From ZC4RG29 sp964521255 (GTDB taxonomy: Bacteria > Bacteroidota > Bacteroidia > Cytophagales > Cyclobacteriaceae), in the NCBI GenBank assembly GCA_964521255.1, contig CAZFRM010000013.1, forward strand, positions 1 to 64,000: a stretch of DNA of 64,000 nucleotides, read 5' to 3'. The translations under genes were made by a program, and so were the position numbers. Positions 52,523 to 61,622 of the stretch are shown one piece after another (position 1 is the first letter of the stretch; the number at the start of each line of letters is the position of its first letter). The notes under the pieces were generated by a model. It made no database searches and was not told where the DNA came from. It saw only the letters and a list, made by a program, of their open reading frames with translations.

Positions 52523-53644
52523 ATGAACAATACCAATTCGCCAACCGATAGAAAAAATCTTTTTGGCCACGTCATTCAAATTCTCCTCCAGGTGGGAGTT
52601 TTGGTTTTTATCTTCGGATGGTGTTTTAAAATTCTGTCACCTTTTATTTTACCGGTTATGTGGGGAGTTATTATTTCCATAACAGCCTATCCGTTATTTC
52701 TAAAATTGAAAACAAAATTAGGTAACCGGGGAATGCTTGCCAGCGTTCTCATCACGGGTGCTTTTCTTCTGGTTCTGATTATTCCAACTATCCTCTTGTC
52801 AGAATCTTTGATCGATGGAGTAAAAGAGTTTACGCTCGTGATCAATGAGGGGCAGGACCTCATTCCTCCTCCGGGTGAACGTGCCAGGTCACTTCCTTCA
52901 TTTGCAAAACCCCTGGTGGATGTTTGGCAAGATGCATCTGAAAATCTCCAGGCTGTGGTCGTCCGGTATAACGAGCAGGTTAGGACAGCAGGTAAGTTTA
53001 TTCTTTCCCTGATTGCTAATACAGGCATAGGAATACTTTATTTTTTAATTTCCATTATCATTGCCGGGGTATTTCTGGCGTACTCTAAAGAAGGAGGATC
53101 AACCCTCAGAACCATATTCATCAAACTTGCTGGCAAAAAGGGAGAAGAACTGGTGGCTGTTTCTGAAGCTACCATTCGTAGCGTCGTAAAAGGAATTTTA
53201 GGTGTTGCATTTATTCAAACATTTTTAGCGGGAATAGGATTTGTTATTGCGGGCGTACCCGCTGCAGGTCTATGGACATTTTTTTGTTTGATCTTCGCCA
53301 TTATTCAAATTGGCGTCGGCCCCGTTGTGATACCGGTGATAATCTATTTATTCTATACCGCAGACCTGACAACTGCAATCATATTTTTGATCTGGGGAAT
53401 TATAATAATGGTTTCAGACAATATTTTAAAACCCCTCTTGCTTGGTCGTGGTGCGCCCGTTCCAATGCTTGTTGTTTTTCTTGGCTCCATAGGAGGTTTT
53501 ATCGCAACGGGTTTCCTCGGGCTTTTTCTCGGCGCAGTAATTTTATCGCTGGGCTATAAGCTCTTTGATTATTGGATAAAGGAAGAAAAAATCGTGGCTG
53601 AAAATTCTCCCGCCGAAAAAATAACCGAATCTGAATTACCTTAA
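52523..53644 (+). CDS. AI-2E family permease (second copy)
   Basis: 373 residues with about eight membrane helices, alignable with the copy at 29471-30550 over its whole length: VFIFGWCFKILSPFILPVMW, GVAFIQTFLAGIGFVIAGVP, SDNILKPLLLGRGAPVPMLV and IGGFIATGFLGLFLGAVILS. A Glu/Lys-rich tail of 20 residues ends SELP. The substrate is unknown. The stop overlaps the stop of the opposing gene by four bases. Confidence 0.85.
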   Translation: MNNTNSPTDRKNLFGHVIQILLQVGVLVFIFGWCFKILSPFILPVMWGVIISITAYPLFLKLKTKLGNRGMLASVLITGAFLLVLIIPTILLSESLIDGVKEFTLVINEGQDLIPPPGERARSLPSFAKPLVDVWQDASENLQAVVVRYNEQVRTAGKFILSLIANTGIGILYFLISIIIAGVFLAYSKEGGSTLRTIFIKLAGKKGEELVAVSEATIRSVVKGILGVAFIQTFLAGIGFVIAGVPAAGLWTFFCLIFAIIQIGVGPVVIPVIIYLFYTADLTTAIIFLIWGIIIMVSDNILKPLLLGRGAPVPMLVVFLGSIGGFIATGFLGLFLGAVILSLGYKLFDYWIKEEKIVAENSPAEKITESELP

Positions 53645-54225
53645 TTTTTTGGTGGAGGATTAATCATAATGTGCGCCCGGTGTGTTCCCGGATCCATGAT
53701 CCACGGCATGCCAGGTTCGGAGGGTTGCAAGGGAAGGCCAGTTGATTCAGCGGTGGCATAAGGAATGTAGATAACATAACGCAGGTACCCATCTTTCACC
53801 TCACCCGTATTTTTATCGACCTGTTCATCCTTTGCAGTAAAGACATATAATGATGATGGCGCTTTTGGCATCGTCAATTTGCCGGATTTAACTTCCGCTT
53901 CACGTATGTCAAAAACTTCATTGAAGCTCTTCCCTTCTTTTTTCAATGCTCTTCCGCGCGCCATGAATGGCTCAAGATCCTTATGATAACAGGAAACATT
54001 TAGTCCGGGTTGACCGGGATCATCACCCAAACAGATCATTTCGTTTTCGCCTTTTCGCAATACCACCAATTCGCCTTTATCATCATATCCATACACCGTG
54101 GCCTTATCGCGCTGTTCAACAGGAGCAGCAAGAACCGCCAACTTTATTTTTATTTCAGATGATAGTGCCTGGCTGTAAGATTGAAAGCCTCCTAAAAGGA
54201 GGGCGATCAGAAAGTTTTTTTTCAT
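53641..54225 (-). CDS. Secreted protein of unknown function
   Basis: 194 residues from Met5 (54225), which begins the signal peptide (FLIALLLGGFQSYSQ); Met1 at 54237 would add MQID. The mature part contains VEQRDKATVYGYDDKGELVV, EMICLGDDPGQPGLNVSCYH, FMARGRALKKEGKSFNEVFD and the striking proline-rich end PLQPSEPGMPWIMDPGTHRA. Two Cys may pair. No family was recognised. Convergent and overlapping by four bases with the AI-2E gene. Confidence 0.55.
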   Translation of the reverse strand: MKKNFLIALLLGGFQSYSQALSSEIKIKLAVLAAPVEQRDKATVYGYDDKGELVVLRKGENEMICLGDDPGQPGLNVSCYHKDLEPFMARGRALKKEGKSFNEVFDIREAEVKSGKLTMPKAPSSLYVFTAKDEQVDKNTGEVKDGYLRYVIYIPYATAESTGLPLQPSEPGMPWIMDPGTHRAHIMINPPPKN

Positions 54226-54352
54226 ATCGATCTGCAATTTTTAAAAATTAGCAAATAAACCTTTGGGTGTATGATCATAATACACTTATTAATGAGAGCA
54301 TCATTTACTAATATAAAACATTTTATCAACAGATATTAACCAATGTTGAAAA

Positions 54353-54410
54353 GTAGGCAAAAGGCAATCGCAGTAGGCAAAATTGCCTATTGCCATTTGC
54401 TTACTGCCAT
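54353..54410. repeat. Diverged GTAGGCA/AAAGGCA heptamer array with internal hairpin
   Basis: GTAGGCAAAAGGCA, then GCAGTAGGCAA and its inverted form TTGCCTATTGCC and TTACTGCC. The same heptamer words occur in tandem at 1464-1537, here partly as inverted copies. Confidence 0.65.
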
Positions 54411-54513
54411 TTTTCGTTTGTATCATAGATTTTTGAATGAACTAAGTAGCACTAAATCACTAAACGATTAATAAGCGTTCACTTTCTCTCTTGAAAGCAT
54501 TTTTCCATTTATC

Positions 54514-54581
54514 GTCTGAACCGTGACCCGCCTTCCGGACGGGCAGGTTTAAAGGATTGCCTTGATTAAAGTTGTTAAGAC
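54514..54581 (+). repeat. R1 repeat (68 bp)
   Basis: Begins GTCTGAACCGTGACCCG, ends TTGATTAAAGTTGTTAAGAC. Same family as 43384-43453 and 27944-28015, slightly shorter. Confidence 0.8.
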
Positions 54582-54631
54582 GAGGGTAGGAGACCGAAAT
54601 TTGAAGGAATTTATTCAGGTCAGTTTTACAA

Positions 54632-54776
54632 GCTGGACTTACGCACCTTTGTGAATTTTTGTGTTTTTGAGATTTCGTGGCATACGGAAGTATCGAAAAT
54701 TCAGCCACAAAACCTCAAAAGCACAAAATTGTCACGAAAGAAATTCAAATGATTCGTTAGGGAGCGTAAGTCCACT
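54632..54776. mobile_element. Small TIR-bounded element, MITE-like
   Basis: TGGACTTACGC (54634-54644) and GCGTAAGTCCA (54764-54774) are perfect terminal inverted repeats. Inside, a second imperfect inverted repeat pairs AATTTTTGTGTTTTTGAG with CTCAAAAGCACAAAATT. Total about 145 bases, no protein. The CACAAAA-type inner word also occurs at 56882-56920. Size and structure fit a non-autonomous miniature element or a structured extragenic palindrome. Confidence 0.55.
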
Positions 54777-55036
54777 TACAAGTATCCGCATTGTTATTCT
54801 GACAGAAAGGCTGGAATTCAGAGTGGTGCCTTATTATTTGAGCGGAGTTTTCAAATTTTAGTTACATCTAACCAGGCAAACAATTCTTAAACCTGATTGT
54901 TCTCATGAAATTCTGTATACCTGGATATTTTTTCTTGGGAAGAAATTATCCGGTTAAACATTGTTGTTAAATTGCGGTACATTACCTTACTTTCCCTGAA
55001 ATAAGAATACACTAACAAAGATTAAATTCAATCCTT

Positions 55037-55657
55037 ATGAAAAAAAATATCCCCATCATACTTGCCTTTCTGTTTATGATAAGTGGGGCGTACGCACAAA
55101 ACCTTACGCTGTTGACATTTGAAAGCTATACGTTTGCCGATAAGTTTGATACGTCTTACGGATACGGAAAGATTGAAGACGGTTTCCAGTGGGGAATAGG
55201 TCTTGAATATGGTATCCAGGAGACAAACGCTATCGAACTTATTTATCAGCAGTTAAAGACGGATGGCTATATCAACTATTACTATGGAGGTTTTAATGGT
55301 GACGCAAGAACAGGTGTTACACTGAGTTATATCATGCTTGGGGGCACACGTTATCATCCCATTAATGAAACGGTAAGCGGTTTTGGAACAATAGATCTGG
55401 GGATGGTTATCGCTTCACCCGATAGTGATGAATTTGGAGATGCATCGAAATTTGCGTGGGGCATCCGTGGTGGAATTCGTATTATGGCTCCCGAAAGCAG
55501 AGTAAGTTTCAGACTTCATGCCCAATTATTTTCCGCCGTTCAGGCAGCTGGTGGTGGGTTTTATTTCGGTACCGGGGGAGCAGGTACTGGCGTAAGCACA
55601 TACTCAACGATCTATCAATTTAATCTTGGAGGAAGTTTGAATGTTCGGTTGAAGTAA
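55037..55657 (+). CDS. Outer-membrane beta-barrel protein
   Basis: 206 residues with a signal peptide ending at AYAQ (about residue 21). Eight-strand barrel character: TFESYTFADKFDTSYGYGKI, QWGIGLEYGIQETNAIELIY, VTLSYIMLGGTRYHPINETV and FNLGGSLNVRLK at the end. A Gly/Ala-rich loop precedes the last strand. No exact family; similar in size to the barrel at 28091-28684. Single gene. Confidence 0.65.
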   Translation: MKKNIPIILAFLFMISGAYAQNLTLLTFESYTFADKFDTSYGYGKIEDGFQWGIGLEYGIQETNAIELIYQQLKTDGYINYYYGGFNGDARTGVTLSYIMLGGTRYHPINETVSGFGTIDLGMVIASPDSDEFGDASKFAWGIRGGIRIMAPESRVSFRLHAQLFSAVQAAGGGFYFGTGGAGTGVSTYSTIYQFNLGGSLNVRLK

Positions 55658-55718
55658 GTTATCAATTATCCGTTGATCAGTTAATAATTAATGGTTGCAT
55701 TACTATTAACTGATAACT

Positions 55719-56171
55719 TTAACTAACACCAACCGGTACTTCATAATACTCAAGTGCCCATTCCTGCATGAAGCGTACACGAAGAGGATTTATCTTGTAT
55801 ACGATGAGTTGAGGATTGTCTAAGGAACCTAGATAGTGTTGCAATAACTTGTTAGCGTTCCAAATATCTTCCAATAATTTTCTATCGTTGACAATTTCAG
55901 CTTTGCCGGTGATGCGTACCTGGTTATGATCTTCATCTAAATAACAAAGCTCAACTTTGGGATTAATTTCTATCTCGGATGTCTTGCCGTAACTTTTAAG
56001 ATTAGCAATGTAGACTACAAAGCCATCTGTTCGAACGGGGGATACCGGGCGCACGCGGGCCTGGTCACCATCGATTGTGGATAGCATGGGAAAGCGAACC
56101 TTCTTCACCAGCTCAGCGGCTAACTGAGGTACGGTTGAAGGGTCAATGGATTGTGGTGCTGGTTTACTCAT
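55719..56171 (-). CDS. Pyridoxamine 5'-phosphate oxidase-like flavin protein
   Basis: 150 residues in the split-barrel fold of the PNPOx family: AELVKKVRFPMLSTIDGDQA, RVRPVSPVRTDGFVVYIANL, KVELCYLDEDHNQVRITGKA and the C-terminal INPLRVRFMQEWALEYYEV. Such proteins bind FMN or F420 and act on diverse substrates; true PNP oxidase is longer and has extra substrate residues. General stress protein 26-like members also look like this. Confidence 0.82.
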   Translation of the reverse strand: MSKPAPQSIDPSTVPQLAAELVKKVRFPMLSTIDGDQARVRPVSPVRTDGFVVYIANLKSYGKTSEIEINPKVELCYLDEDHNQVRITGKAEIVNDRKLLEDIWNANKLLQHYLGSLDNPQLIVYKINPLRVRFMQEWALEYYEVPVGVS

Positions 56172-56229
56172 GATATTTTAGTGAATGAAAGTTAATCCTA
56201 CTTTTGCAGTTCTACAATAACTTAATTGT

Positions 56230-56880
56230 ATGAGACTGCTTCTTATTTTTCTTGCTCTTGCCTGCCTTGTGCTTTTATCATTCTTTATTTGGGGCGATAC
56301 GCTGATGAATATTTTTACACAGGAAGGTTCCGTTGAGTGGCTAAATCAATATGGAGCCTTATCCTGGATCGCAGCGATCATGTTGCTACTCGCTGACCTG
56401 GTGTTACCCGTTCCTGGTACATTAGTGATGTCAGCGCTTGGTTATATCTACGGACCTTTTATTGGCGGACTTATCAGCGCATTAGGTTCATTTATGGCAG
56501 GCTCATTGGGTTACTGGCTTTGTCGTCTTATTGGAGAAAAAGCAGCACTTCGTTTGTTAGGTAAAAAAGATTTTGAACGAGGCAAAAAACTATCGGGGAA
56601 TATTGGCGGGTGGATCGTTGTTCTTTCGCGATGGCTACCGGTTTTCCCTGAAGTGATCGCGTGCATGGCAGGCCTGACACGAATGCCACCAGCGTATTTT
56701 CACGCAGCATTGTTATGCGGTTCACTGCCACTGGGTTTTACATACGCCTACATTGGATACACAGGGGTTACTCATCCTGCATTGGCGATAGGATTAAGTG
56801 CTGGTATGCCGCCGTTGATTTGGTTTGTGATTAGCAGAATTTTTAGCGTGCAATTCAACAAAAACGAAAGTGTTAGTTAG
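56230..56880 (+). CDS. DedA/VTT-domain membrane protein
   Basis: 216 residues with five to six membrane helices. DedA features: DLVLPVPGTLVMSALGYIYG, ISALGSFMAGSLGYWLCRLI and GEKAALRLLG, VVLSRWLPVFPEVIACMAGL, then the C-terminal helices. Members with the Gly-rich VTT core act as undecaprenyl-phosphate or polar-lipid translocases and affect membrane homeostasis. Divergent from the flavin protein gene. Confidence 0.85.
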   Translation: MRLLLIFLALACLVLLSFFIWGDTLMNIFTQEGSVEWLNQYGALSWIAAIMLLLADLVLPVPGTLVMSALGYIYGPFIGGLISALGSFMAGSLGYWLCRLIGEKAALRLLGKKDFERGKKLSGNIGGWIVVLSRWLPVFPEVIACMAGLTRMPPAYFHAALLCGSLPLGFTYAYIGYTGVTHPALAIGLSAGMPPLIWFVISRIFSVQFNKNESVS

Positions 56881-56881
56881 C

Positions 56882-56925
56882 CACTAAACCACAAAAACAC
56901 AAAATGGCACGAAAGGATTTAACTA
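56882..56925 (+). repeat. CACAAAAACACAAAA-type repeat
   Basis: ACTAAACCACAAAAACACAA followed by a TGGCACGAAAGG word, a recurrent Bacteroidota-style extragenic sequence, related to the inner word of 54632-54776. Confidence 0.5.
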
Positions 56926-56933
56926 TATAAACT

Positions 56934-57326
56934 ATGAAGCAACGCTTGGTACAAGTAACTGTAGTGGTGGCTGATTATGATGAAGCGATTAAATTCTATA
57001 CGGAAGTATTGAATTTCAATTTAATAGAAGATACCCAACTAAGTGAAACGAAGCGATGGGTTTTGATATCGCCGCCAGGTTCTGTTGAATGCTGTTTGCT
57101 GTTGGCAAAAGCTGCAAACGATGAACAGAAAAGCAGAATTGGAAATCAAACCGGTGGACGCGTATTTCTATTTCTTCATACAGACAACTTTGAACACGAT
57201 TATGGAAATCTAAAATCAAATGACGTGAAAATTGTTCGTGGGCCAGTTGTTGAAGAATATGGAACTGTGTTGGTATTTGAAGATTTGTATGGTAACCTCA
57301 TCGATCTGATTGAACCAGTACATTAG
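56934..57326 (+). CDS. VOC-family (glyoxalase-like) protein
   Basis: 130 residues, a single vicinal-oxygen-chelate module in its usual size: QRLVQVTVVVADYDEAIKFY, TEVLNFNLIEDTQLSETKRW, GGRVFLFLHTDNFEHDYGNL and a closing EYGTVLVFEDLYGNLIDLIE. The expected metal ligands are plausible (a Glu in the last strand; the first ligand position has Gln instead of His), so the exact catalytic type is unclear. Cytoplasmic. It follows the DedA gene by 53 bases and may be cotranscribed. Confidence 0.8.
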   Translation: MKQRLVQVTVVVADYDEAIKFYTEVLNFNLIEDTQLSETKRWVLISPPGSVECCLLLAKAANDEQKSRIGNQTGGRVFLFLHTDNFEHDYGNLKSNDVKIVRGPVVEEYGTVLVFEDLYGNLIDLIEPVH

Positions 57327-57377
57327 TTGAATAATTCCTTCTTCAATTTATATTGAGTTGACAGTTCATCCATCGCT

Positions 57378-57449
57378 TGCCCCTAGCCCGCCAGCTGGCG
57401 GGGAAACAGCGCGCAGGAATGCCCCGCTGGCTAGCGGGGTTAGGGGCTG
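57378..57449. repeat. GC-rich nested palindrome (GCCCCTAG / GCTAGCGGGG)
   Basis: GCCCCTAGCCCGCCAGC (from 57378) and later GCTGGCTAGCGGGGTTAGGGG form nested inverted repeats with a GGGGAAACAGCGCGCAGG centre. The AGCGCGC centre is shared with 3256-3341. Confidence 0.65.
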
Positions 57450-57505
57450 CGTAGGAGACATTGTCTTGTCTATTGTAGCATGACACCAGTAACTTTTTTG
57501 ATGTT

Positions 57506-59146
57506 TTAAAATTTCACCAGCCGCTTTACATAACTGCTTTGATCTTTGCAATTGATCATTAAAATGTAAATACCTTGTGGTAGATCTTTCATGGGAATAA
57601 TCATTTCCCCCGAATTGTTGTTCACCTTAGTCAAAGATTTTCCACTGATATCAAACAGACTAATTTTGAGAATCTCGCGTGTGTTGGAAATATGCAAATC
57701 AGAAGCAACAGGATTGGGGTATATGCCAAAACGTTTTCCCGCTTCATCTTCTACACTTGTTATCAGTTGATTGGTAATTGTAATTTGTGTTTCCCCAAAA
57801 ATAGCTGAACCGTCTTTTGCTGTTGCGCGAACGGTCACTATGCCATCACCAACTGCCGTCAGTAGTCCGATTTCAGAAATAGTAGCAATATCATCATCGC
57901 TAACACTCCATGTTACTGATTTGTCTGAAGCATTAGCGGGCAAAATATCGGTAATCATTTGAAGTGTCCCATCGTTTTCGTTGATCGATGTCAGATCATT
58001 TTCACCTTTCACTGCAATACTTTGAATGGCAATCGAGGTATACATATCCTGAATCTCATCGCCGAAAAGTACGTTGGGAGAATTTTTGAAATCTATGAAG
58101 CTTTGCTTTACTGCTGCCGAACTGGCAGCGTGTGGTACATACGGTTCTGACCAGCTCGCATTAATCCATGTCAGCACCCATGCGATCTTTTTTGATTTAC
58201 CGGTTGGATCGTCCGCAATACCCGGCAATACTACATTTTTCCAATAGAGGCCGGCGTTAGCATCACTATTCCTGTCGCCTGTTTCGGAGAAGACAGCTAC
58301 CTTATTATGTTCCTGTGCATAGTCAACAACTTTCGCCAGTTCACTTCGCAAACTTGTTGTGGTCACTTCATACGCATCAACACCAATCACATCGACATAT
58401 TCATCTCCGGGGTAGCGATCGAGATTGAAAGGCGAATTCGGTGACCAGCAAAACAAAACACTCTTTGTTCTTTCTTTAACATAGGTAACCGTTAACTGGT
58501 ACAATGATTTGTATTCTGTAGCTGTAAGACCTGAGCATGTTCCCCACCAAAACCATCCGCCGTTCATTTCATGTAACGGACGAAATACAATGGGAATGGT
58601 ATCCTGATCTACAACGAGATCTTCATTGATGATCTCAATTACCTTATCCAATTCTCCGAGATACCAATCGCGATCACCGTTTGTGTTTCCATTTGCAATG
58701 TTTTTGGCAAGATTGGCGGGTGCCGTTCCACATTCGTACGATTTGGGGTTGGTATTTCTTGCACTGATGTGCCAATCAAATGTAATCACATATCCTTGTT
58801 GATAAGCCCACTTCACGGCATCGGCATGATAGCCAGGTTCAGGAGCATCCTTATCTATATAATAATGGAAGTCAGAGCCTAATACGGCAGGATGGGCGCC
58901 GGTTATTTGAAAGGCATCTGAAAAGGCTTCATCTCCATGGGGCGAACCTGAACTAAACCTGAAACTGTTAAAGAACTCCTGCCCGAACATAAAATTATCG
59001 CTGTTCTGGATTTTCCTGAGGTTATTGTACAAAGCAATGGTCTTCTCAGTGGCCTCCGTATTGATTTGAGCCAGCGCACTTTTAGATACTACCAAAACGG
59101 TTAATGAGAAGATAAAAACTTTTATGATCGATGAGCTTGTTCGCAT
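57506..59146 (-). CDS. GH26 beta-mannanase with Big_2 domain and T9SS type A sorting domain
   Basis: 546 residues in four parts: signal peptide (1-26, ending ALAQ); GH26 catalytic domain (about 27-365) with RPLHEMNGGWFWWG (acid/base Glu193) and VAVFSETGD (nucleophile Glu288); a Big_2 Ig-like domain (about 372-458, DGTLQMITDILPANASDKSV); and a C-terminal type IX secretion sorting domain (about 467-546, FGIYPNPVASDLHISNTR and later KDLPQGIYILMINCKDQSSY). It cleaves beta-1,4-mannan, or related glucans, outside the cell. The sorting domain shows the host uses T9SS. No promoter element was identified. Confidence 0.93.
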   Translation of the reverse strand: MRTSSSIIKVFIFSLTVLVVSKSALAQINTEATEKTIALYNNLRKIQNSDNFMFGQEFFNSFRFSSGSPHGDEAFSDAFQITGAHPAVLGSDFHYYIDKDAPEPGYHADAVKWAYQQGYVITFDWHISARNTNPKSYECGTAPANLAKNIANGNTNGDRDWYLGELDKVIEIINEDLVVDQDTIPIVFRPLHEMNGGWFWWGTCSGLTATEYKSLYQLTVTYVKERTKSVLFCWSPNSPFNLDRYPGDEYVDVIGVDAYEVTTTSLRSELAKVVDYAQEHNKVAVFSETGDRNSDANAGLYWKNVVLPGIADDPTGKSKKIAWVLTWINASWSEPYVPHAASSAAVKQSFIDFKNSPNVLFGDEIQDMYTSIAIQSIAVKGENDLTSINENDGTLQMITDILPANASDKSVTWSVSDDDIATISEIGLLTAVGDGIVTVRATAKDGSAIFGETQITITNQLITSVEDEAGKRFGIYPNPVASDLHISNTREILKISLFDISGKSLTKVNNNSGEMIIPMKDLPQGIYILMINCKDQSSYVKRLVKF

Positions 59147-59277
59147 GATGTCGTTTAGAGATAATTACAAAAATACATGCTCATCGGTTTTTTGATGTAG
59201 ACAGAATGTAATCAATGTAGGGTTGATTAGTTAACCATTGAATACGTCACCATATTAATGGCGTTTGTAATTGTTTT

Positions 59278-59721
59278 TCATCGCTTGTAAAAAATATAAT
59301 CTGTTACAAGAGGCGCAATGCCGCTTTGCCTGAAGTCTGAAATAATTTGTGCTTTATGATGGGTTGAATGATTGCCAACATGAAACAGGATATCCTGAAC
59401 AGTATTTGAATATTCTTCTCCTTTGAAAGTCTTGTATGTGATCACTTTGTCCAATGCTATAGTGTCAAGAATTTTCAAAGTATTCACGTAATTATCTTTG
59501 TCCATAGAGGAGCATGAGTCTATCGGATTCACCTGGTGTACGGTAACAGATGGAATATGCCCAAGTATTCTGGCATTCCATATCTGGTGTGCGTTGAGTA
59601 CATGGCAGAAAAGTGGAAAGGATCTTTCAGGTAATTTGTTAAAATGATTTTTAATTTCAGCAATCAACTTTTGATTGAAATGGTGGTGGTATTCGAATAT
59701 CTGTTTGAAAAAGGAATTCAT
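59278..59721 (-). CDS. DinB-family metal-binding helical protein
   Basis: 147 residues in the four-helix DinB/YfiT fold: FEYHHHFNQKLIAEIKNHFN, HVLNAHQIWNARILGHIPSV and HVGNHSTHHKAQIISDFRQS. His residues of the three helices (His48-like, HHxxQ at the end) fit the metal triad of DinB-type thiol transferases. The physiological reaction is unknown. It overlaps the GH9 stop by four bases (GH9 upstream on the same strand), so the two genes are likely coexpressed although functionally unrelated. Confidence 0.8.
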   Translation of the reverse strand: MNSFFKQIFEYHHHFNQKLIAEIKNHFNKLPERSFPLFCHVLNAHQIWNARILGHIPSVTVHQVNPIDSCSSMDKDNYVNTLKILDTIALDKVITYKTFKGEEYSNTVQDILFHVGNHSTHHKAQIISDFRQSGIAPLVTDYIFYKR

Positions 59722-61499
59722 TTTATTTCCATCTTCTCGTTATGCTTTGCAGCAAGCAAATAAATAAGTGATGCTGTTCCGTCCATCGTCGGTTCATTGG
59801 TGCAATAATCACCATAATCGTCATGGTACACCATTGCATCACTTTGAAAAGCTTCATATTCGTCACCATTCATAATGCGAACGCCTAATTGTTTTTTGAA
59901 TATGCTTCCATAGACTGGCCCATCAACCAATCCGCCAAGCGTTTGATAACCATGAAGAAAATTTAAAGACGAATGTGGATCATTGGGATGATCTGCATTT
60001 TCAGGGTAACCTACAATCATACTTGTACCCCAGGGGTTACAACCCAATAACCAGTCGAAGGCCGATTGTTCAAGTTGAATGTACTGATCATCACCGGAGA
60101 GTTTTCGATACCAGTAGCATTGTATGGCAAAAGAGGTTTGTAAATTGTTGCTGCACCAGATCATGGGCACACCACGATGAAATGCATTTTGTTTTCCTAT
60201 TGACCAAACCTTTTCAATACCTTCTTTGTAAAAAGAAATTACTTCATTTTTCATGTTACCGGTTGTCAATTTTGCAAGCTCATAGTGCCCAAGATTGATA
60301 AAGGGATACCATTGATAGTGATTCGCTGTGTCAGCACCTAACCAGGGTGTTGTCTTTTCCTGTTGAGCATATTGGAATGCCTTTTCTAAATATGAAAGAT
60401 CTCCGTTGATTGCGAAAAGATGTGCAGCGGCAAGTTCCATATCATCAACCCAGTTATCTTCCTCATAAAAATAAGGTTCGCGATAGCAAGCCGTTTGTGT
60501 GTTCCCTGGTTTTAACAAACCAAAGTTGAAAGCCGTTAACGCTTTTGATTCCAGCAGGACAGCATAAACCGGGTCATGTTGTACAAAGACCTGGTACCCC
60601 AACGCAAATGCGCTTGAAAATTTTCCTGCAGTAGAAGAAGTTCCATTTGTGCGATTCTTATATTTTCCTAATCCCTGCGGTTCACCCGTTATGAAATAGA
60701 CCGGGCGTTCCTTTCCTTTTCCGTAATCGACTTTGTCTTCCGTGGGTAATCGAAAGCCTGCATGGTCTCTGTCATCCGCAAGCTGATTGAACATCCACTC
60801 TGGTTTGGGATGCATTTTTAAAAGCCAGTTGAGTCCCCATCGTGCTTCGTCAAGTACATCAGCAACACCATTTTTGCCTTGCAATCCATTAGCTTCGTGT
60901 TCGTCCCCGAATGATTTTGAAAAATCACGGTATGCAGCCAGCAGGTGGTACGTTGCATTGGCGGAGGTCATGGAATATTGCAGGTAATCCGTTGCGTCGT
61001 GCCATCCACCACTCACATCAAGGTGTGTGCTGTCGGGCATAGGACCGTACATCGTGTAGCCATCCTGTGTATGACACGAATCTTTTAAATAAGGATTATA
61101 CCCGCTTCGTTGCTGGCGCATGTATTTAAGACAAAAGTCCGCTGCGCCATCATATACATTTTCTCCAATGGTAAAGATGGGAGAAGTCGCTTTCCCCGCC
61201 TGGAGGTAATACGTACCTGCTTTTTTGAATGCCGAAAAATCAAGACGTTGTGTTTGTGTGAAGGGTCCGTAGGTACCGAAGGGTTTACTGGCAGTCTGTT
61301 CAAAAACAACTTTGCGCGAAGCGGAGTCAACTAACTGAAAAGATTTAATTTCTTCTGGCCCTTTGCTGCACCACACAGCTACCTTAACTCCATCAGGTTG
61401 GTACCCTGACAAGTTGATCCGTATCCAATCTCGCTGTTGTTGTGCGGATAATTGGAGTGAAAGGAGAGAGAAGAAGATTGTAAAAATTCTCATGCACAC
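59718..61499 (-). CDS. GH9 cellulase/glucanase with N-terminal Ig-like domain
   Basis: 593 residues: signal peptide (about 1-20), CelD_N-type Ig-like domain (about 24-105, INLSGYQPDGVKVAVWCS), then an alpha/alpha barrel of family GH9 (about 115-590). The nucleophile region reads DVSGGWHDATDY (Asp168, Asp171; DAGD in the textbook motif), and the acid sits in CTNEPTMDGTA (Glu569). Substrate-site aromatics include MPDSTHLDV and WLLGCNPWGTSMIVGYPEN. The enzyme hydrolyses beta-1,4-glucan. No C-terminal sorting domain is present, in contrast with the GH26 enzyme nearby, so it is probably periplasmic or released by another route. Confidence 0.9.
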   Translation of the reverse strand: MCMRIFTIFFSLLSLQLSAQQQRDWIRINLSGYQPDGVKVAVWCSKGPEEIKSFQLVDSASRKVVFEQTASKPFGTYGPFTQTQRLDFSAFKKAGTYYLQAGKATSPIFTIGENVYDGAADFCLKYMRQQRSGYNPYLKDSCHTQDGYTMYGPMPDSTHLDVSGGWHDATDYLQYSMTSANATYHLLAAYRDFSKSFGDEHEANGLQGKNGVADVLDEARWGLNWLLKMHPKPEWMFNQLADDRDHAGFRLPTEDKVDYGKGKERPVYFITGEPQGLGKYKNRTNGTSSTAGKFSSAFALGYQVFVQHDPVYAVLLESKALTAFNFGLLKPGNTQTACYREPYFYEEDNWVDDMELAAAHLFAINGDLSYLEKAFQYAQQEKTTPWLGADTANHYQWYPFINLGHYELAKLTTGNMKNEVISFYKEGIEKVWSIGKQNAFHRGVPMIWCSNNLQTSFAIQCYWYRKLSGDDQYIQLEQSAFDWLLGCNPWGTSMIVGYPENADHPNDPHSSLNFLHGYQTLGGLVDGPVYGSIFKKQLGVRIMNGDEYEAFQSDAMVYHDDYGDYCTNEPTMDGTASLIYLLAAKHNEKMEIK

Positions 61500-61622
61500 T
61501 TATGTTTTACCTGGTTCAAAGTAATAAAAAGTCAAAAGGTAAAAATATATTTTTTATGGGAGGTTAATCCCAGCGACACAGGAGAAGGCTTTGCTTTTTG
61601 CTTTAAGCTTTTCACTTTCTAC

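Larger units (their letters stand above)
54238..55036. other. Repeat-rich spacer of 800 bp
   Basis: No gene seen. It holds a diverged heptamer array (54353-54410), an R1 copy and a TIR-bounded element, described below. The last 180 bases before 55037 are A+T-rich and probably carry the promoter for the barrel gene. Confidence 0.6.

Noticed and set aside
29471..53644. AI-2E permeases as quorum-sensing exporters
   Set aside because: The family name is historical; most members have unknown substrates, and no luxS or related gene is in the window.
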